Assembly (NCBI RefSeq): GCF_016097555.1
Contig: NC_054699.1
Coordinates: 642,670 to 706,669, forward strand
DNA from: Gigantopelta aegis
Lineage: Eukaryota > Mollusca > Gastropoda > Neomphalida > Peltospiridae
Direction: 5' to 3'
Length of the DNA stretch: 64,000 bases
How positions within the stretch are numbered: position 1 is the stretch's first letter; every line of letters begins with the position of its first letter. The translations under genes were made by a program, and so were the position numbers. Positions 62,303-64,000 of the stretch are shown here, piece by piece. The notes under the pieces are model-generated. The model did no database searches and was not told the origin of the DNA. It was given only the letters and a program-made list of their open reading frames with translations.

Positions 62303-62490
62303 CCAGCCAGTGCACCATGACTGGTCTATCAAAGGCTGTGGTATGTGCTATCCTGTGTGTGGAATGGTGCATATAAAAGGGGGAAAAAAATGTAGCAGGT
62401 TTCCTCTCGAAGACTATATGTCAAAATTACCAAATGTTTGATACCCAATAGCCGATGATCAAGAAAACAAACTTTCATTTGTTTAAATGA
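62303..62490 (+). mobile_element. 5'-truncated SINE
   Basis: TTCCAGCCAGTGCACCATGA, GGCTGTGGTATGTGCTATCC, ATGGTGCATATAAAAG, TAGCAGGTTTCCTCTCGAAG, AATAGCCGATGATCAAG; the tail is replaced by AAACAAACTTTC. Confidence 0.8.
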
Positions 62491-62945
62491 GGATTTAAAT
62501 TTAATTGTTGCGAAGTGTGAGAACATGCACATGTCTGTACATGTATGTCTGTAAGGACCGATGAATAAACACACGGATGGAATGGAAACACTTGATTTAT
62601 TTCACGCAGCTGTATCAGTCACGTTTTTATTACACTTGCATATTCCCTGCACTTTAATTGTTTTTTTTCCTGCTGCCAAGTTATTTCTGTCCTGCGTGGT
62701 TCTGTTCCCTGGTGTAAAACATAACTGTCTGTCTGACAAGTTGCCATGGATGTCGGTCTCGATTGTAGCTGTAAATATAATACACTATTATTACCTGAGG
62801 CACATTTCCTGGGCCCAGTCACAGATTTTGAGTTAATGAATGTTGGCAAGTATCACTGTAAGATGAGAAAATTAACAGTATAAATTATTTTAGGAAAACT
62901 GAATCAAATTAAAAATCTAATTATATACATTTTCATTTAGCAGTT

Positions 62946-64000
62946 CTTATCAGTTCACCAGTGGTACTAGGTCATGAATTCAGTATTGTGTTATTATCAG
63001 TTCACCAGTGATACTAGGTCATGAATTCAGTATTGTGTTATTATCAGTTCACCAGTGATACTAGGTCATGAATTCAGTATTGGGTTATTATCAGTTCACC
63101 AGTGGTACTAGCTCATCAATTCAGTATTGGGTTATTATCAGTTCACCAGTGGTCCTAGGTCATCAATTCAGTATTGGGTTATTATCAGTTCACCAGTGGT
63201 CCTAGGTCATCAATTCAGTATTGGGTTATTATCAGTTCACCAGTGGTCCTAGGTCATCAATTCAGTATTGGGTTATTATCAGTTCAGCATTGGTACTAGG
63301 TCATGAATTCAGTATTGGGTTATTATCAGTTCACCAGTGGTCCTAGGTCATCAATTCAGTATTGGGTTATTATCAGTTCACCACTGGTACTAGGTCATCA
63401 ATTCAGTATTGGGTTATTATCGGTTCACCAGTGGTGATACTAGGTCATGAATTCAGTATTGGGTTATTATCAGTTCACCAGTGGTACTAGGTCATCAATT
63501 CAGTATTGGGTTATTATCAGTTCACCAGTGGTCCTAGGTCATCAATTCAGTATTGGGTTATTATCAGTTCACCAGTGGTCCTAGGTCATCAATTCAGTAT
63601 TGGGTTATTATCAGTTCACCAGTGGTCCTAGGTCATCAATTCAGTATTGGGTTATTATCAGTTCACCAGTGGTACTAGGTCATGAATTCAGTATTGGGTT
63701 ATTATCGGTTCACCAGTGGTGATACTAGGTCATGAATTCAGTATTGGGTTATTATCAGTTCACCAGTGGTGCTAGGTCATCAATTCAGTATTGGGTTATT
63801 ATCGGTTCACCAGTGGTGATACTAGGTCATGAATTCAGTATTGGGTTATTATCAGTTCACCAGTGGTACTAGGTCATCAATTCAGTATTGGGTTATTATC
63901 AGTTCACCAGTGGTGATACTAGGTCATGAATTCAGTATTGGGTTATTATCAGTTCACCAGTGGTCCTAGGTCATCAATTCAGTATTGGGTTATTATCAGT
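62946..64000. repeat. 47/50-bp satellite running off the window end, about 22 copies
   Basis: Unit TTATTATCAGTTCACCAGTG then GTACTAGGTCATGAATTCAG then TATTGGG. A 50-bp form has an extra GAT (GTGGTGATACTAGG) and recurs at 63430, 63719, 63810 and 63912. CATCAATTC and CATGAATTC variants alternate. The true length is unknown because it continues past 64000. Confidence 0.94.

Larger units (their letters stand above)
54934..64000 (+). other. Start of the following TBL1XR1 intron (over 9 kb, runs off the window)
   Basis: Begins GTCAGTTGATTC. I see no frame matching the expected next exon ([20 protein letters not shown] in vertebrates) up to the window end. It contains a SINE, Tc1 element C, a 58-bp array, a GT microsatellite, a 1.9-kb CAGGG element and a 47-bp array. 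The stretches 58870-59400 and 59490-60090 hold nothing recognisable. Confidence 0.65.

Overview
The window looks like intergenic and intronic DNA from a mollusc, probably a gastropod or bivalve. Exons are short and widely spaced with GT/AG splice sites. Long minisatellites are abundant. Several tRNA-headed SINE families recur that share a core around GTGGTATGTGC and AAGATCCCTTGCTGC, which I recall as common in molluscan genomes. Tc1/mariner, hAT-like, TTAA-MITE and Mutator-like elements are also present. No prokaryotic or organellar genes are visible.

Only two host genes can be supported. (1) A three-exon gene on the minus strand (22822 down to 8136) encodes a 309-residue coiled-coil protein I cannot name. 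Its exon phases fit exactly, and its 11.1-kb first intron is filled by satellites and mobile elements. (2) On the plus strand, the first coding exon of a TBL1XR1/ebi-type gene (54876-54933) encodes the start of the LisH domain. Its next exon is not in the window, so that intron exceeds 9 kb. A possible upstream non-coding exon ends at 44009, beside a short divergent ORF.

The rest is layered mobile DNA. At 1-5765 a LINE 3' end is interrupted by a Ty3/Gypsy LTR element with a 5-bp target duplication. At 11.4-18.3 kb there are five successive tandem arrays. At 18.9-22.5 kb lie a Mutator-like MITE, a hAT MITE, a SINE, a 58/72-bp satellite and another CAGG-ended element. At 24.2-25.7 kb is a Tc1-like element with an intact transposase. 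At 27.0-29.0 kb a TTAA MITE is split by a second Tc1-like copy whose transposase carries two nonsense codons. At 31.2-36.1 kb one SINE is broken by several later insertions, including a 4.5-kb hAT element with a single uninterrupted 839-residue transposase ORF. At 37.2-38.9 kb is a decayed LINE. At 39.2-40.1 kb part of a Tc1 transposase gene has expanded into a minisatellite. From 42 to 64 kb there are further SINEs, the second copies of the TTAA and Mutator-like MITEs, a palindromic element present twice, an intact sibling of the broken Tc1 copy, two segmental tandem duplications of about 1 kb and 0.7 kb, and a 47-bp array that runs off the end.

The most useful observations are the newly assembled coiled-coil gene, the TBL1XR1 exon, the apparently whole hAT element with its local deletion derivative and unusually short target duplications, the Tc1 pair of identical length, and the transposase-derived minisatellite. 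All families and coordinates were read by eye; no database or alignment was run.
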